Of a DNA stretch of 64,000 nucleotides, positions 45,800 through 54,300 are shown piece after piece. Below the pieces are notes generated by a model. The model made no database searches, was not told where the DNA came from, and saw nothing but the letters and a program-made list of their open reading frames with translations. The translations under genes and the position numbers were made by a program. The stretch is taken from assembly GCF_045124755.1 (NCBI RefSeq), contig NZ_JBGVMK010000140.1; one strand, written 5' to 3'. This DNA comes from Succinimonas sp045124755 (GTDB taxonomy: Bacteria; Pseudomonadota; Gammaproteobacteria; Enterobacterales; Succinivibrionaceae). The number at the start of each line of letters is the position of its first letter. The first letter of the stretch is position 1.

Positions 45800-46810
45800 C
45801 TAACCAAGAAGGCTCAAGGCTACCTGCGGTCTCTGGTTGGCCTGGCTCAGAATGGACTGGGAAGCCTGCTGGATAATGTTCTGCTGGGTCATGGCCGCAG
45901 TCTCGGAGGCGAAGTCAGTGTCACGGATACGGCTTCTGGCAGCGGAAACATTCTCAGCCACGTTGCTCTGGTTTCTGATAGTGGATTCCAGACGGTTCTG
46001 CACGGCGCCAAGTTCGGCCCTCTTGCCATCAATTGTTGCAATGAACTTGTCGATATGGGACAGGGTATTCTGAGCGGTCTTTGCGGAGGATACATCGAAG
46101 GAAACATTGGCAGCAGTTTTCCCCTGCTTCATGAATCTGTCCGCGCCCGCATCGGCATCCTCATCGTCATCCGCTTCCAGATATGAGGCATCCCCAAAAT
46201 TGTTAGAAAGAGCCACATCGGCAACGCTGAAGCCCAGTTTGGCCGTGCCGTTACTGAGTTCAATGGAAATCTTCTGACCGGAATCTGCGCCTACCTGAAA
46301 ATCCACCTGGGAACTGGTGCGGTTGTATGCGCTGGCAGTGGATGCCGCAGCCAACCCCGAGGATCCCACCTGAGCTGATTTCTCGCCGGTGAGAAGTCTC
46401 TGATCCGTGCCGCCAAAGGTAGTGTCCTGAGAAATGCGGTCAATCTCGGCGCACAGGGAATCCACCTCCTGCTGAATGGCAGTGCGGTCGGCATCGGAAT
46501 TGGTGCCGTTAGCAGACTGGAGAGCCAATGTGCGGATACGCTGGTACATGGTGACCATTTCATCCATGGCGCCTTCAGCCGTCTGAGCGAAGGAGATACC
46601 GTCCTGAGCGTTGCGGTTGCCCTGATTAAGGCCGTTAATCTGGGAGGTGAGACGGTCGGAAATCTGGAGCCCTGCGGCATCGTCCTTGGCACTGTTGATT
46701 CTGAGACCGGAAGCCAGACGCTTGTAGGAGGTGTCAAGAGCATTAGTGGAGTTGGCCATCATCCGCTGGGCATTCAGGGATGAAGCATTGGTATTGACGT
46801 AAAGTGCCAT
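45800..46810 (-). CDS. Flagellin 6 (array member)
   Basis: 336 residues. Long-centre type: GTDQRLLTGEKSAQVGSSGL, then SSQVDFQVGADSGQKISIELSNG, KLGFSVADVALSNNFGDASYLEADDDEDADAGADRF and NVSFDVSSAKTAQNTLSHID. The acidic DDDEDADAGAD patch is not in the close relatives 12 and 13 to the same degree. C-core has SNVAENVSAARS. Confidence 0.96.
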   Translation of the reverse strand: MALYVNTNASSLNAQRMMANSTNALDTSYKRLASGLRINSAKDDAAGLQISDRLTSQINGLNQGNRNAQDGISFAQTAEGAMDEMVTMYQRIRTLALQSANGTNSDADRTAIQQEVDSLCAEIDRISQDTTFGGTDQRLLTGEKSAQVGSSGLAAASTASAYNRTSSQVDFQVGADSGQKISIELSNGTAKLGFSVADVALSNNFGDASYLEADDDEDADAGADRFMKQGKTAANVSFDVSSAKTAQNTLSHIDKFIATIDGKRAELGAVQNRLESTIRNQSNVAENVSAARSRIRDTDFASETAAMTQQNIIQQASQSILSQANQRPQVALSLLG

Positions 46811-46896
46811 TTTATTTTCCTCTCAAATAGTTTTCATTATTCGGTTCCGGGGCTTTAGAATGCTGCGGATTTATTAAACACCCCTGCTGTTACATA

Positions 46897-46967
46897 CTTA
46901 GCGATTCTTTTTGGAAGCAGTTTAGCCGACTGGGCGTTTTTTTCTGAATAATATGACTGATGTCACA
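46897..46967 (-). promoter_or_regulatory. Sigma-28-type promoter and CRP-like box of flagellin 6
   Basis: -35 TAAA (46921-46924), 15-bp spacer, -10 ATCGCTAAG (46897-46905). CRP-like TATGA-N6-TCACA at 46952-46967, centre 62.5 bp from the -10 end. Confidence 0.75.
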
Positions 46968-47021
46968 TGAATCTCTTATGAGTTTTGAGTGGAGCAGATA
47001 AACAACTCCTCAAAACAAAAA

Positions 47022-47041
47022 CCCCGTCCGGAGGGACAGGG
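47022..47041 (-). terminator. Terminator of flagellin 7
   Basis: Array-type CCCTGTCC/GGACGGGG hairpin followed by TTTTTG. Confidence 0.8.
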
Positions 47042-47070
47042 CTTTAGTCATCAGGTTTTCAGGCTCGAGA

Positions 47071-48072
47071 TTATCCGAGGAGACTCAGTGCTACCTGCGG
47101 TCTCTGGTTTGCCTGGCTCAGAATGGACTGGGAGGCCTGCTGGATAATGTTCTGCTGGGTCATGGCCGCAGTCTCGGAGGCGAAGTCGGTGTCTCTGATG
47201 CGGCTTCTGGCAGCGGAAACATTCTCGGAAACGTTGCTCTGGTTTCTGATGGTGGATTCCAGACGGTTCTGGGTAGCGCCCAGCTCGGCTCTCTTGCTGT
47301 CAACAGCGGCAATGAATTTATCAATGTTGGCCAGAGTGTTCTGAGCGGTGCCGGCCGTGGAAACATCGAAAGTCAGTTCACTGCCGTTAGCCTTCAAATA
47401 CTTGCCGGTGAGATCCTCATTTGCCGAGCCCGCTACGACATTGGCTGCCGCGGCGCCTGTGGCATAGGCCACATCCTTGACGCTGAAACCTACCTGCACA
47501 GTTTCACCTGTTTTCTTCAGACCAAGACCAACGGAAATGGTCTGATTGGTATCGGCGCCTACCTGAAAAGCGATGGTGGAAGACGTACGGTGTCCTGCAG
47601 TATCTCCGCCATTGCCTGCTAAAGCTCCCAGCGCATTGGTGGTGGACTTTTCGCCGGTCAGAATTTTTTCACCGCCCCAGGTGGTATCCTTGGTGATTCT
47701 GTCAATTTCGGAGCAGAGCTGAGTAACCTCCTGCTGAATGGCCGTGCGGTCAGCATCGGAGTTGGTGCCGTTGGCAGACTGAAGAGCCAGAGTGCGGATG
47801 CGCTGGTACATATTGGTCATTTCATCAAGGGCGCCTTCAGCGGTCTGAGCCAAGGAGATGCCGTCCTGAGCATTTCGGTTGCCCTGATTAAGGCCGTTGA
47901 TCTGGGAGGTAAGACGGTCGGAAATCTGGAGTCCTGCGGCATCGTCCTTGGCGCTGTTAATGCGGAGACCGGAGGCGAGACGCTTGTAGGAGGTGTCCAG
48001 AGCATTGGTTGAGTTTGCCATCATCCGCTGAGCATTCAGTGACGACGCATTGGTATTGACATAAAGTGCCAT
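47071..48072 (-). CDS. Flagellin 7 (array member)
   Basis: 333 residues. Centre: KILTGEKSTTNALGALAGNGGDTAGHRTSSTIAF in pieces, then QVGADTNQTISVGLGLKKTG, FSVKDVAYATGAAAANVVAG and YLKANGSELTFDVSTAGTAQ. Sister of flagellin 8, with which it shares the YLKANGSEL block. C-core reads RAELGATQNRLEST. Confidence 0.96.
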   Translation of the reverse strand: MALYVNTNASSLNAQRMMANSTNALDTSYKRLASGLRINSAKDDAAGLQISDRLTSQINGLNQGNRNAQDGISLAQTAEGALDEMTNMYQRIRTLALQSANGTNSDADRTAIQQEVTQLCSEIDRITKDTTWGGEKILTGEKSTTNALGALAGNGGDTAGHRTSSTIAFQVGADTNQTISVGLGLKKTGETVQVGFSVKDVAYATGAAAANVVAGSANEDLTGKYLKANGSELTFDVSTAGTAQNTLANIDKFIAAVDSKRAELGATQNRLESTIRNQSNVSENVSAARSRIRDTDFASETAAMTQQNIIQQASQSILSQANQRPQVALSLLG

Positions 48073-48161
48073 TTGATTTTCCTCTCATTCATACTTATCT
48101 CAGGCTTGCGGGAAACCTGAATTTATAATAATCGCGGGGTGTTTCCCCTTTTATATGCTTC

Positions 48162-48232
48162 CTTAGCGGCCGCGTTTCGCCGAAATTCATCATCTTCTGA
48201 ATAATTCTGCTCAAATCTTGAACTGTGACACA
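48162..48232 (-). promoter_or_regulatory. Sigma-28-type promoter of flagellin 7 (CRP-like box degenerate)
   Basis: -35 TGAA (48186-48189), 15-bp spacer, -10 GCCGCTAAG (48162-48170). At the usual distance (48217-48232, centre 62.5 bp) only a degenerate CTTGA-N6-ACACA is found. Confidence 0.68.
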
Positions 48233-48308
48233 TATTCCGCATTCATTTCTGAAAAGAGTCCCCATTCCGCAGCATCAGGAGACGCCGCCCGCCGCAATAA
48301 AACAAAAA

Positions 48309-48328
48309 CCCCGTCCGCGGGGACAGGG
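48309..48328 (-). terminator. Terminator of flagellin 8
   Basis: Array-type hairpin followed by TTTTTG on the minus strand. Confidence 0.8.
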
Positions 48329-48359
48329 CTTACGAATATCAGGCTTTCAGGAGCGGAGA

Positions 48360-49433
48360 TTATCCGAGGAGACTCAAAGCTACCTGAGGTCTCTGGTTGG
48401 CCTGGCTCAGAATGGACTGGGAGGCCTGCTGGATAATGTTCTGCTGTGTCATGGCCGCGGTCTCGGAGGCGAAGTCGGTGTCTCTGATGCGGCTTCTGGC
48501 AGCGGAAACATTCTCAGCCACGTTGCTCTGGTTTCTGATGGTGGATTCCAGACGATTTTGCACCGCACCGAGCTCTGCTCTCTTGCCGTCAACAGCTGCA
48601 ATGAATTTATCAATGTTGGCAAGAGTGGCCTGAGCGGTTTTTTCCGAGGAAACATCGAAAATCAGCTCGCTGCCGTTAGCCTTCAAATACTTGCCGGTGA
48701 GAACCTCATTTGCATCGCCCGTTACAAGATTGGCGGCTGCGGCACCTACGGAATAGGCCACATCCTTGACGCTGAAGCCTAATTTGTCTGTTGAAGTTGA
48801 AGTTGATGTTTGTTCCTCATCCTCACCAGTTTCTTCGTTTGTTACTGTTGTTGTTGTTGTTGTTTCTGTTGTTTTGTTCAGGCTAAGGCCGATGGAAATT
48901 GTCTGATCTTTATCAGCGCCTACCTGAAAAGCGATGGTGGAGGAGGCACGGTGTCCTGCACTATCTCCGCCAGAACCCGTTGCAGCTGTGAGGCCTGTGT
49001 TGACTGACTTTTCACCGGTCAGAATCTTTTCACCGCCCCAGGTGGTATCCTTGGTGATTCTGTCAATTTCGGAGCAGAGCTGGGTAACCTCCTGCTGAAT
49101 AGCCGTACGGTCAGAGTTGGAGTTGGTTCCGTTGGCAGACTGAAGCGCCAGAGTACGAATACGCTGGTACATATTAACCATCTCATCCATGGCGCCTTCT
49201 GCGGTCTGCGCAAGAGAAATACCGTCCTGGGCGTTGCGGTTACCCTGGTTAAGACCGTTGATCTGGGAAGTAAGACGGTTGGAGATCTGAAGGCCGGCAG
49301 CATCGTCCTTGGCGCTGTTAATACGGAGACCGGAAGCCAGACGCTTGTAGGAGGTGTCAAGAGCGTTGGTGGAGTTGGCCATCATGCGCTGGGCATTCAG
49401 GGAAGAAGCATTGGTATTGACGAAAAGAGCCAT
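48360..49433 (-). CDS. Flagellin 8 (array member with Thr/Ser-rich insert)
   Basis: 357 residues; starts MALFVNTN, with NRLTSQ instead of DRLTSQ at 52. Centre: SVNTGLTAATGSGGDSAGH, QVGADKDQTISIGLSLNKT, then an insert of threonines, glutamates and serines (TTETTTTTTVTNEETGEDEE and TSTSTSTDK) before KLGFSVKDVAYSVGAAAANL. The insert is absent from its sister locus 7 and is encoded partly by a trinucleotide run (48846-48864). Such Thr/Ser-rich loops could be surface-exposed and glycosylated; that is inference. Confidence 0.95.
   Translation of the reverse strand: MALFVNTNASSLNAQRMMANSTNALDTSYKRLASGLRINSAKDDAAGLQISNRLTSQINGLNQGNRNAQDGISLAQTAEGAMDEMVNMYQRIRTLALQSANGTNSNSDRTAIQQEVTQLCSEIDRITKDTTWGGEKILTGEKSVNTGLTAATGSGGDSAGHRASSTIAFQVGADKDQTISIGLSLNKTTETTTTTTVTNEETGEDEEQTSTSTSTDKLGFSVKDVAYSVGAAAANLVTGDANEVLTGKYLKANGSELIFDVSSEKTAQATLANIDKFIAAVDGKRAELGAVQNRLESTIRNQSNVAENVSAARSRIRDTDFASETAAMTQQNIIQQASQSILSQANQRPQVALSLLG
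48846..48864. repeat. Trinucleotide repeat (TGT)n in flagellin 8
   Basis: Six TGT units encode consecutive threonines on the minus strand. Unit changes keep the reading frame, so slippage would alter loop length only. Confidence 0.85.
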
Positions 49434-49518
49434 TTTATTTTCCTCTCAAGTAGTTGTCATTTTTCATGATCCGGGGTTGGTATGTAGCAGATTTATTAAA
49501 CAGCCCCGCTGTTACATA

Positions 49519-49589
49519 CTTAGCGATTCTTTTTGGAAGCAGTTTAGTCAGCCGGACTATTTTTTCTGAAAAACATGATTAAAGTCACA
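49519..49589 (-). promoter_or_regulatory. Sigma-28-type promoter and CRP-like box of flagellin 8
   Basis: -35 TAAA (49543-49546), 15-bp spacer, -10 ATCGCTAAG (49519-49527); almost identical to the promoter of flagellin 6. CRP-like CATGA-N6-TCACA at 49574-49589, centre 62.5 bp. Confidence 0.75.
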
Positions 49590-49643
49590 TGAATCTCTTA
49601 TGAGGTTTGATGGGAGCAGATTAACTGCTTCCCAAAACAAAAA

Positions 49644-49663
49644 CCCCGTCCGGAGGGACAGGG
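49644..49663 (-). terminator. Terminator of truncated flagellin 9
   Basis: Array-type hairpin followed by TTTTTG. Confidence 0.8.
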
Positions 49664-49694
49664 CTCTGTAACATCAGGCTTTCGGGAACGAAGA

Positions 49695-50387
49695 TTATCC
49701 GAGGAGACTCAAAGCTACCTGGGGTCTCTGGTTGGCCTGACTCAGAATGGACTGGAAGGCCTGCTGGATAATGTTCTGCTGGGTCATGGCCGCAGTCTCG
49801 GAGGCGAAGTCGGTATCGCGGATACGGCTTCTGGCAGCGGAAACATTCTCAGCCACGTTGCTCTGGTTTCTGATGGTGGATTCCAGACGGTTCTGGACAG
49901 CGCCAAGTTCGACCCGCTTGCCATCAATAACGGCAATAAAATCATCGATGTGGGAGAGTGTTTTCTGAGAAGTTGCTACCGAAGATATATCAAACGAAAA
50001 ATTAAAATCATCGCTGCCGCTGGCTTCATTCTTTTTCAAAAATGCATTGTCACCCTTAAAATCAGTTGCAGCTCCCAAACCTTTAGAAACAGCTACGTCA
50101 GCCACACTGAATTCGTAACTTTTTGCGGCATTACCTTCACCTACATCAAGTCCAAGCGTTACAGAAATAGTCTGTTCTTTGTCGGCGCCGACCTGAAAAT
50201 CAACCTTGGTTGCTGCACGATTCCTTGCGGCTGCATAGTCCTGGCCTACTAACGAAGTTGTTGGATTCTCATCAGTTGTTGTCACAGCCTTGGCTGAGTT
50301 TTTTCCAATGAGAAGCTTCTGATCCGAGCCGCCAAAGGTGGTATCTTTGGCAATTCTGTCGATTTCTGAACACAGGGAATCCACCTC
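49695..50387 (-). pseudogene. Flagellin 9, 5'-truncated (lacks promoter -10, leader and first 115 codons)
   Basis: The frame begins inside the conserved region at E-V-D-S-L-C-S-E-I-D-R-I (equivalent to residue 115-116) and continues intact for about 229 residues to QVALSLLG. Immediately upstream, at about 50388, the sequence switches to the spacer of a flagellin promoter (identical in type to that of locus 10), keeping the -35 TAAA and a CRP-like box but no -10, leader, ribosome site or start codon. A GTG at 50384 has no proper ribosome site. The centre is unique in the array (NSAKAVTTTDENPTTSLVG, SYEFSVADVAVSKGLGAATD), so it is a silent reservoir of a variant not found elsewhere here. Confidence 0.9.
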
Positions 50388-50450
50388 TCGTTTTGGATAG
50401 ATTTTAGCCAGTTACACTGTTTTATTCTGAAAAATATGATTGAAGTCACG
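50388..50450 (-). promoter_or_regulatory. Remnant promoter at flagellin 9: -35 and CRP-like box kept, -10 lost
   Basis: TAAA at 50403-50406 followed by the first 13-15 spacer bases, then flagellin coding sequence. CRP-like TATGA-N6-TCACG at 50435-50450 stands 28 bases from TAAA exactly as at locus 10. Confidence 0.75.
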
Positions 50451-50508
50451 TAACACTCGTCATGAGCTTTTATGGAAGCAGATAAAAGGCGCCTCAAAAA
50501 CAAAAAAA

Positions 50509-50528
50509 CCCCGTCCGGAGGGACAGGG
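50509..50528 (-). terminator. Terminator of flagellin 10
   Basis: Array-type hairpin followed by TTTTTTTG. Confidence 0.82.
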
Positions 50529-50558
50529 CTTTAATCATCAGGTTTTCGTAAGCAAAGA

Positions 50559-51497
50559 CTATCCGAGGAGACTCAGCGCTACCTGGGGCCGCTGGTTGGC
50601 CTGGCTCAGAATGGACTGGGAGGCCTGCTGGATAATGTTCTGCTGGGTCATGGCCGCAGTCTCGGAAGCAAAGTCGGTATCACGGATACGGCTTCTGGCA
50701 GCGGAAACATTCTCAGAAACGTTGCTCTGGTTTCTGATGGTGGATTCCAGGCGGTTCTGCACGGCACCAAATTCGGCTCTCTTTGAATCAACAGCAGCAA
50801 TATAATTATCAATGTTTTCAAGAACTTTCTGAGCTTTATCGCCGGTGGCCCCCGAAACATCAAATACGACTGTTCCACCCGAGGCAACGGTATTACCGTC
50901 AGCATCGACTTGTTTTGTATATTGACTTGCAGTACCAATCTTGGCCGAAAGTGATCCGACCTTCCAGTCATTCACCACTTGAGCTGTCGAGTCACTCGCA
51001 CCCTTAAGCTTAATTTTGGTATCTACAGAGATAGTCTGACCATGGTCGGCACCAACCTGAAACTTAACCTCACCTTTGTGGAGCAGTGATCCGTCTCCGC
51101 CAAAAGTAGTATCTTCATCAATTCTGTTGATTTCGAAGCAAAGCTGAGTTACCTCCTGCTGAATGGCATCGCGATCTTTCTCGCTGTTGGTGCCGTTGGC
51201 AGCCTGGAGAGCCAAGGTGCGGATACGCTGATACATGGTGGTCATTTCGTCCATGGCGCCTTCAGCAGTCTGAGCAAACGAGATACCATCCTGAGCGTTG
51301 CGGTTACCCTGATTAAGACCGTTGATCTGGGAGGTAAGACGGTTGGAGATCTGCAGGCCGGCGGCATCATCCTTGGCGCTGTTGATTCGGAGACCGGAGG
51401 CCAGACGCTTGTAGGAGGTGTCAAGAGCGTTGGTGGAGTTGGCCATCATGCGCTGAGCATTCAGCGACGAGGCGTTGGTGTTGACGTAAAGAGCCAT
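50559..51497 (-). CDS. Flagellin 10 (array member)
   Basis: 312 residues. N-core has NRLTSQ and LALQAANGTNSEKDRDAIQQ, with LCFEINRIDEDTTF, features shared with flagellin 17. Centre (DW type): GSLLHKGEVKFQVGADHGQT, VVNDWKVGSLSAKIGTASQYTKQ, then GTVVFDVSGATGDKAQ. Related in the centre to loci 14, 16, 17 and 18 though separated from them by up to six other genes. Confidence 0.96.
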   Translation of the reverse strand: MALYVNTNASSLNAQRMMANSTNALDTSYKRLASGLRINSAKDDAAGLQISNRLTSQINGLNQGNRNAQDGISFAQTAEGAMDEMTTMYQRIRTLALQAANGTNSEKDRDAIQQEVTQLCFEINRIDEDTTFGGDGSLLHKGEVKFQVGADHGQTISVDTKIKLKGASDSTAQVVNDWKVGSLSAKIGTASQYTKQVDADGNTVASGGTVVFDVSGATGDKAQKVLENIDNYIAAVDSKRAEFGAVQNRLESTIRNQSNVSENVSAARSRIRDTDFASETAAMTQQNIIQQASQSILSQANQRPQVALSLLG

Positions 51498-51582
51498 TTT
51501 ATTTTCCTCTCATATAGTTATCATTTTTCAAATCCGGGGTTCAGAATCGCGCAGATTTATTAAACACCCATACTGTCACATA

Positions 51583-51654
51583 CATAGCGAACCGTTTTGG
51601 ATGGATTTTAGCCAGTTCCGCTGTTTTATTCTGAAAAACATGACTGAAATCACA
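51583..51654 (-). promoter_or_regulatory. Sigma-28-type promoter and CRP-like box of flagellin 10
   Basis: -35 TAAA (51607-51610), 15-bp spacer, -10 TTCGCTATG (51583-51591), the least regular -10 of the set. CRP-like CATGA-N6-TCACA at 51639-51654, centre 63.5 bp. Confidence 0.7.
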
Positions 51655-51709
51655 TAAATCTCGTCATAATCCTCTATGGCGGCAAATAAACGGCTTCCAA
51701 AAACAAAAA

Positions 51710-51729
51710 CCCCGTCCGCGGGGACAGGG
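51710..51729 (-). terminator. Terminator of flagellin 11
   Basis: Array-type hairpin followed by TTTTTG; the sequence GGGACAGGGACGGGG next to it partly repeats the arm. Confidence 0.78.
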
Positions 51730-51764
51730 ACGGGGCTTTAATAATCAGGTTTTCGGGCGCGAGA

Positions 51765-52661
51765 TTAGCCGAGGAGACTCAAAGCTACCTGGGGTCTCTG
51801 GTTGGCCTGGCTCAGAATGGACTGGGAGGCCTGCTGGATAATGTTCTGCTGAGTCATGGCTGCAGTCTCGGAGGCGAAGTCGGTATCTCTGATACGGCTT
51901 CTGGCGGCGCTGACGTTTTCGGAAACGTTGCTCTGGTTCCGGATGGTGGATTCCAGGCGATTCTGCACAGCACCAAAGTCAGCTCTCTTTGAATCTACGG
52001 CAGCAATGAACTTATCAATCGCTCCCAAGGCAGTCTGAGCATCCGAGGCAGTTGAAATATTGAACGCACCGTTGCTGTTTAATGTAAGACCCGCAGATGT
52101 TGCAGTATTTACATTGGCCACGGTCCAGCCTCCAGTTCCAATAGTAGCATCAGTCCCGTCTGCCTTTTTGAACGTGCTCAAAGAAAGGGTAATCTTCTGG
52201 TTGGCATCAGCCCCCACCTGAAAATCCACAGAAGTGGTTGCACCGTTCAGAATCTTCTGGCCTGCGAAGGTGGTATCAGTGGTAATTCTGTTAATTTCGC
52301 CGCAAAGAGAATCAACCTCCTGCTGGAGAGCCGTGCGGTCGGCAGTACTGTTGGTGCCGTTAGCAGACTGGAGAGCCAGGGTGCGGATCCGCTGATACAT
52401 GGTGGTCATCTCGTCCATGGCGCCTTCGGCAGTCTGGGCATAGGAAATGCCGTCCTGCGCATTGCGGTTGCCCTGATTAAGACCGTTTATCTGGGAGGTG
52501 AGACGGTCGGAAATCTGGAGACCTGCAGCATCGTCCTTGGCGCTGTTAATGCGGAGACCGGAGGCCAGACGCTTGTAGGAGGTGTCCAGAGCATTGGTGG
52601 AGTTTGCCATCATTCGCTGAGCATTCAGTGACGAGGCATTGGTATTGACATACAAAGCCAT
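51765..52661 (-). CDS. Flagellin 11 (array member)
   Basis: 298 residues. Centre: AGQKILNGATTSVDFQVGAD, ITLSLSTFKKADGTDATIG, GWTVANVNTATSAGLTLNSN and GAFNISTASDAQTALGAID. The C-core differs in synonymous bases from most members between codons for SNVSENVSAARS, so this copy escaped the most recent homogenisation. Confidence 0.96.
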   Translation of the reverse strand: MALYVNTNASSLNAQRMMANSTNALDTSYKRLASGLRINSAKDDAAGLQISDRLTSQINGLNQGNRNAQDGISYAQTAEGAMDEMTTMYQRIRTLALQSANGTNSTADRTALQQEVDSLCGEINRITTDTTFAGQKILNGATTSVDFQVGADANQKITLSLSTFKKADGTDATIGTGGWTVANVNTATSAGLTLNSNGAFNISTASDAQTALGAIDKFIAAVDSKRADFGAVQNRLESTIRNQSNVSENVSAARSRIRDTDFASETAAMTQQNIIQQASQSILSQANQRPQVALSLLG

Positions 52662-52750
52662 TTTATTTTCCTCTCATTCATACTTATATCAGGCCTGGGA
52701 AAACCTGAAGTTATAATTATCAGCGGGGTATTCCCCTTTTATCACACCTT

Positions 52751-52811
52751 TATAGCGGCCGGATTCCGCCAAAGTTCATCCTGAGGTCGCTAATATCGAT
52801 CCGGGATCACA
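52751..52811 (-). promoter_or_regulatory. Sigma-28-type promoter and CRP-like box of flagellin 11
   Basis: -35 TGAA (52775-52778), 15-bp spacer, -10 GCCGCTATA (52751-52759). CRP-like TCGAT-N6-TCACA at 52796-52811, centre 52.5 bp from the -10 end, one helical turn closer than usual. Confidence 0.72.
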
Positions 52812-52908
52812 CATTATTGTTATGCGGAAAAATCCTGCCTTGCTGTCTGCCGCCGGCAGTCATCCTCATCAGCATCTTCTTCTTTTTCCTGTCCCCGTAA
52901 AACAGAAA

Positions 52909-52928
52909 CCCCGTCCGCGGGGACAGGG
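52909..52928 (-). terminator. Terminator of flagellin 12
   Basis: Array-type hairpin followed by TTTCTG. Confidence 0.75.
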
Positions 52929-52958
52929 CTTCAATCATCAGGTTTTCGGGAACGGTGA

Positions 52959-53945
52959 TTATCCAAGGAGACTCAAGGCTACCTGCGGTCTCTGGTTGGC
53001 CTGGCTCAGAATGGACTGGGAAGCCTGCTGGATAATGTTCTGCTGGGTCATGGCCGCAGTCTCGGAGGCGAAGTCGGTGTCTCTGATGCGGCTTCTGGCA
53101 GCGGAAACATTCTCGGAAACGTTGCTCTGGTTTCTGATGGTGGATTCCAGCCGGTTCTGGGTGGCGCCCAGCTCGGCCCGCTTGCTGTCAATGCTGGCAA
53201 TGAATTTGTCAATGTGGGACAGGGTGTTCTGCGCGGTGGTGGCGGTGGACACGTCAAAGGACACATTAAACTCCGTGGCCCCCTGCTTCAGGAATTTAGC
53301 AGCATTGTCGGCGGTGAAATGGTTAGCCTCTCCAAGGGAATTAGCCATAGCCACATCGGCAACGCTGAAACCCAGTTTATTGTCACCGTTTTTCAGGCTG
53401 AGCTCTATGGAGATCTTCTGATTGGTATCCGCGCCTACCTGAAAATCCACTGTCGAGCTGGTTCTGTTGTTATGAGTTCCCGCAGTCAAAGCTCCGCTGG
53501 CCACCTTGGCAGATTTTTCGCCGGTGAGCAGTCTCTGATCCGAGCCGCCAAAGGTGGTATCCTGGGAAATGCGGTCAATTTCGGAGCACAGGGAATCCAC
53601 CTCCTGCTGAATGGCGGTGCGGTCGGCAGCGGAGTTGGTGCCGTTAGCGGACTGGAGAGCCAAGGTGCGGATGCGCTGATACATGGAGGTCATTTCGTCC
53701 ATGGCGCCTTCAGCGGTCTGGGCAAAGGAGATGCCGTCCTGAGCATTGCGGTTGCCCTGGTTAAGGCCGTTGATCTGGGAGGTAAGACGGTCGGAAATCT
53801 GCAGGCCGGCGGCATCGTCCTTGGCGCTGTTGATTCTGAGACCGGAAGCCAGACGCTTGTAGGAGGTATCAAGAGCATTGGTGGAGTTTGCCATCATCCG
53901 CTGGGCGTTCAGGGACGAAGAATTGGTATTGACGTAAAGTGCCAT
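52959..53945 (-). CDS. Flagellin 12 (array member)
   Basis: 328 residues; starts MALYVNTNSSSLNAQRM. Long-centre type: GSDQRLLTGEKSAKVASGAL, TVDFQVGADTNQKISIELSL, KLGFSVADVAMANSLGEANH and EFNVSFDVSTATTAQNTLSH. Close to loci 6 and 13. The region around 53155-53270 uses a GC-richer codon set than neighbours, seen as a local patch rather than across the gene. Confidence 0.96.
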   Translation of the reverse strand: MALYVNTNSSSLNAQRMMANSTNALDTSYKRLASGLRINSAKDDAAGLQISDRLTSQINGLNQGNRNAQDGISFAQTAEGAMDEMTSMYQRIRTLALQSANGTNSAADRTAIQQEVDSLCSEIDRISQDTTFGGSDQRLLTGEKSAKVASGALTAGTHNNRTSSTVDFQVGADTNQKISIELSLKNGDNKLGFSVADVAMANSLGEANHFTADNAAKFLKQGATEFNVSFDVSTATTAQNTLSHIDKFIASIDSKRAELGATQNRLESTIRNQSNVSENVSAARSRIRDTDFASETAAMTQQNIIQQASQSILSQANQRPQVALSLLG

Positions 53946-54046
53946 TTTGTGTTCCTCTCAAACTATGTCTCAGCATCTCGCGCGCATCTTCTGCATAACC
54001 CGGACGCTGAATTATTATTGGTCAGGGGCATCCCCTGTTATGACCT

Positions 54047-54117
54047 TTTAGCGGCTCCTTTCCGGAAAAATTCACTCCCCGCAGCAGAATTCCCTGAAAA
54101 ATCAGCCCCGGATCACA
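54047..54117 (-). promoter_or_regulatory. Sigma-28-type promoter and CRP-like box of flagellin 12
   Basis: -35 TGAA (54071-54074), 15-bp spacer, -10 GCCGCTAAA (54047-54055). CRP-like TCAGC-N6-TCACA at 54102-54117, centre 62.5 bp. Confidence 0.74.
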
Positions 54118-54252
54118 CATGAAGGGAGAGCAAAGAAGCCTGCCGTCCGACTCCACCTTCTCTCTCGTTTCACCAAGCCCCTCTCCAAGTCACTCCCTCT
54201 TTCGTATCCCCCTCATAAAACAATCATCTTATGCCCCGCATAAAAACAGAAA

Positions 54253-54272
54253 CCCCGTCCTAAGGGACAGGG
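54253..54272 (-). terminator. Terminator of flagellin 13
   Basis: Array-type hairpin followed by TTTCTG. Confidence 0.75.
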
Positions 54273-54300
54273 CTTTTAATCAGGTTTGGCAGATTTGCGC

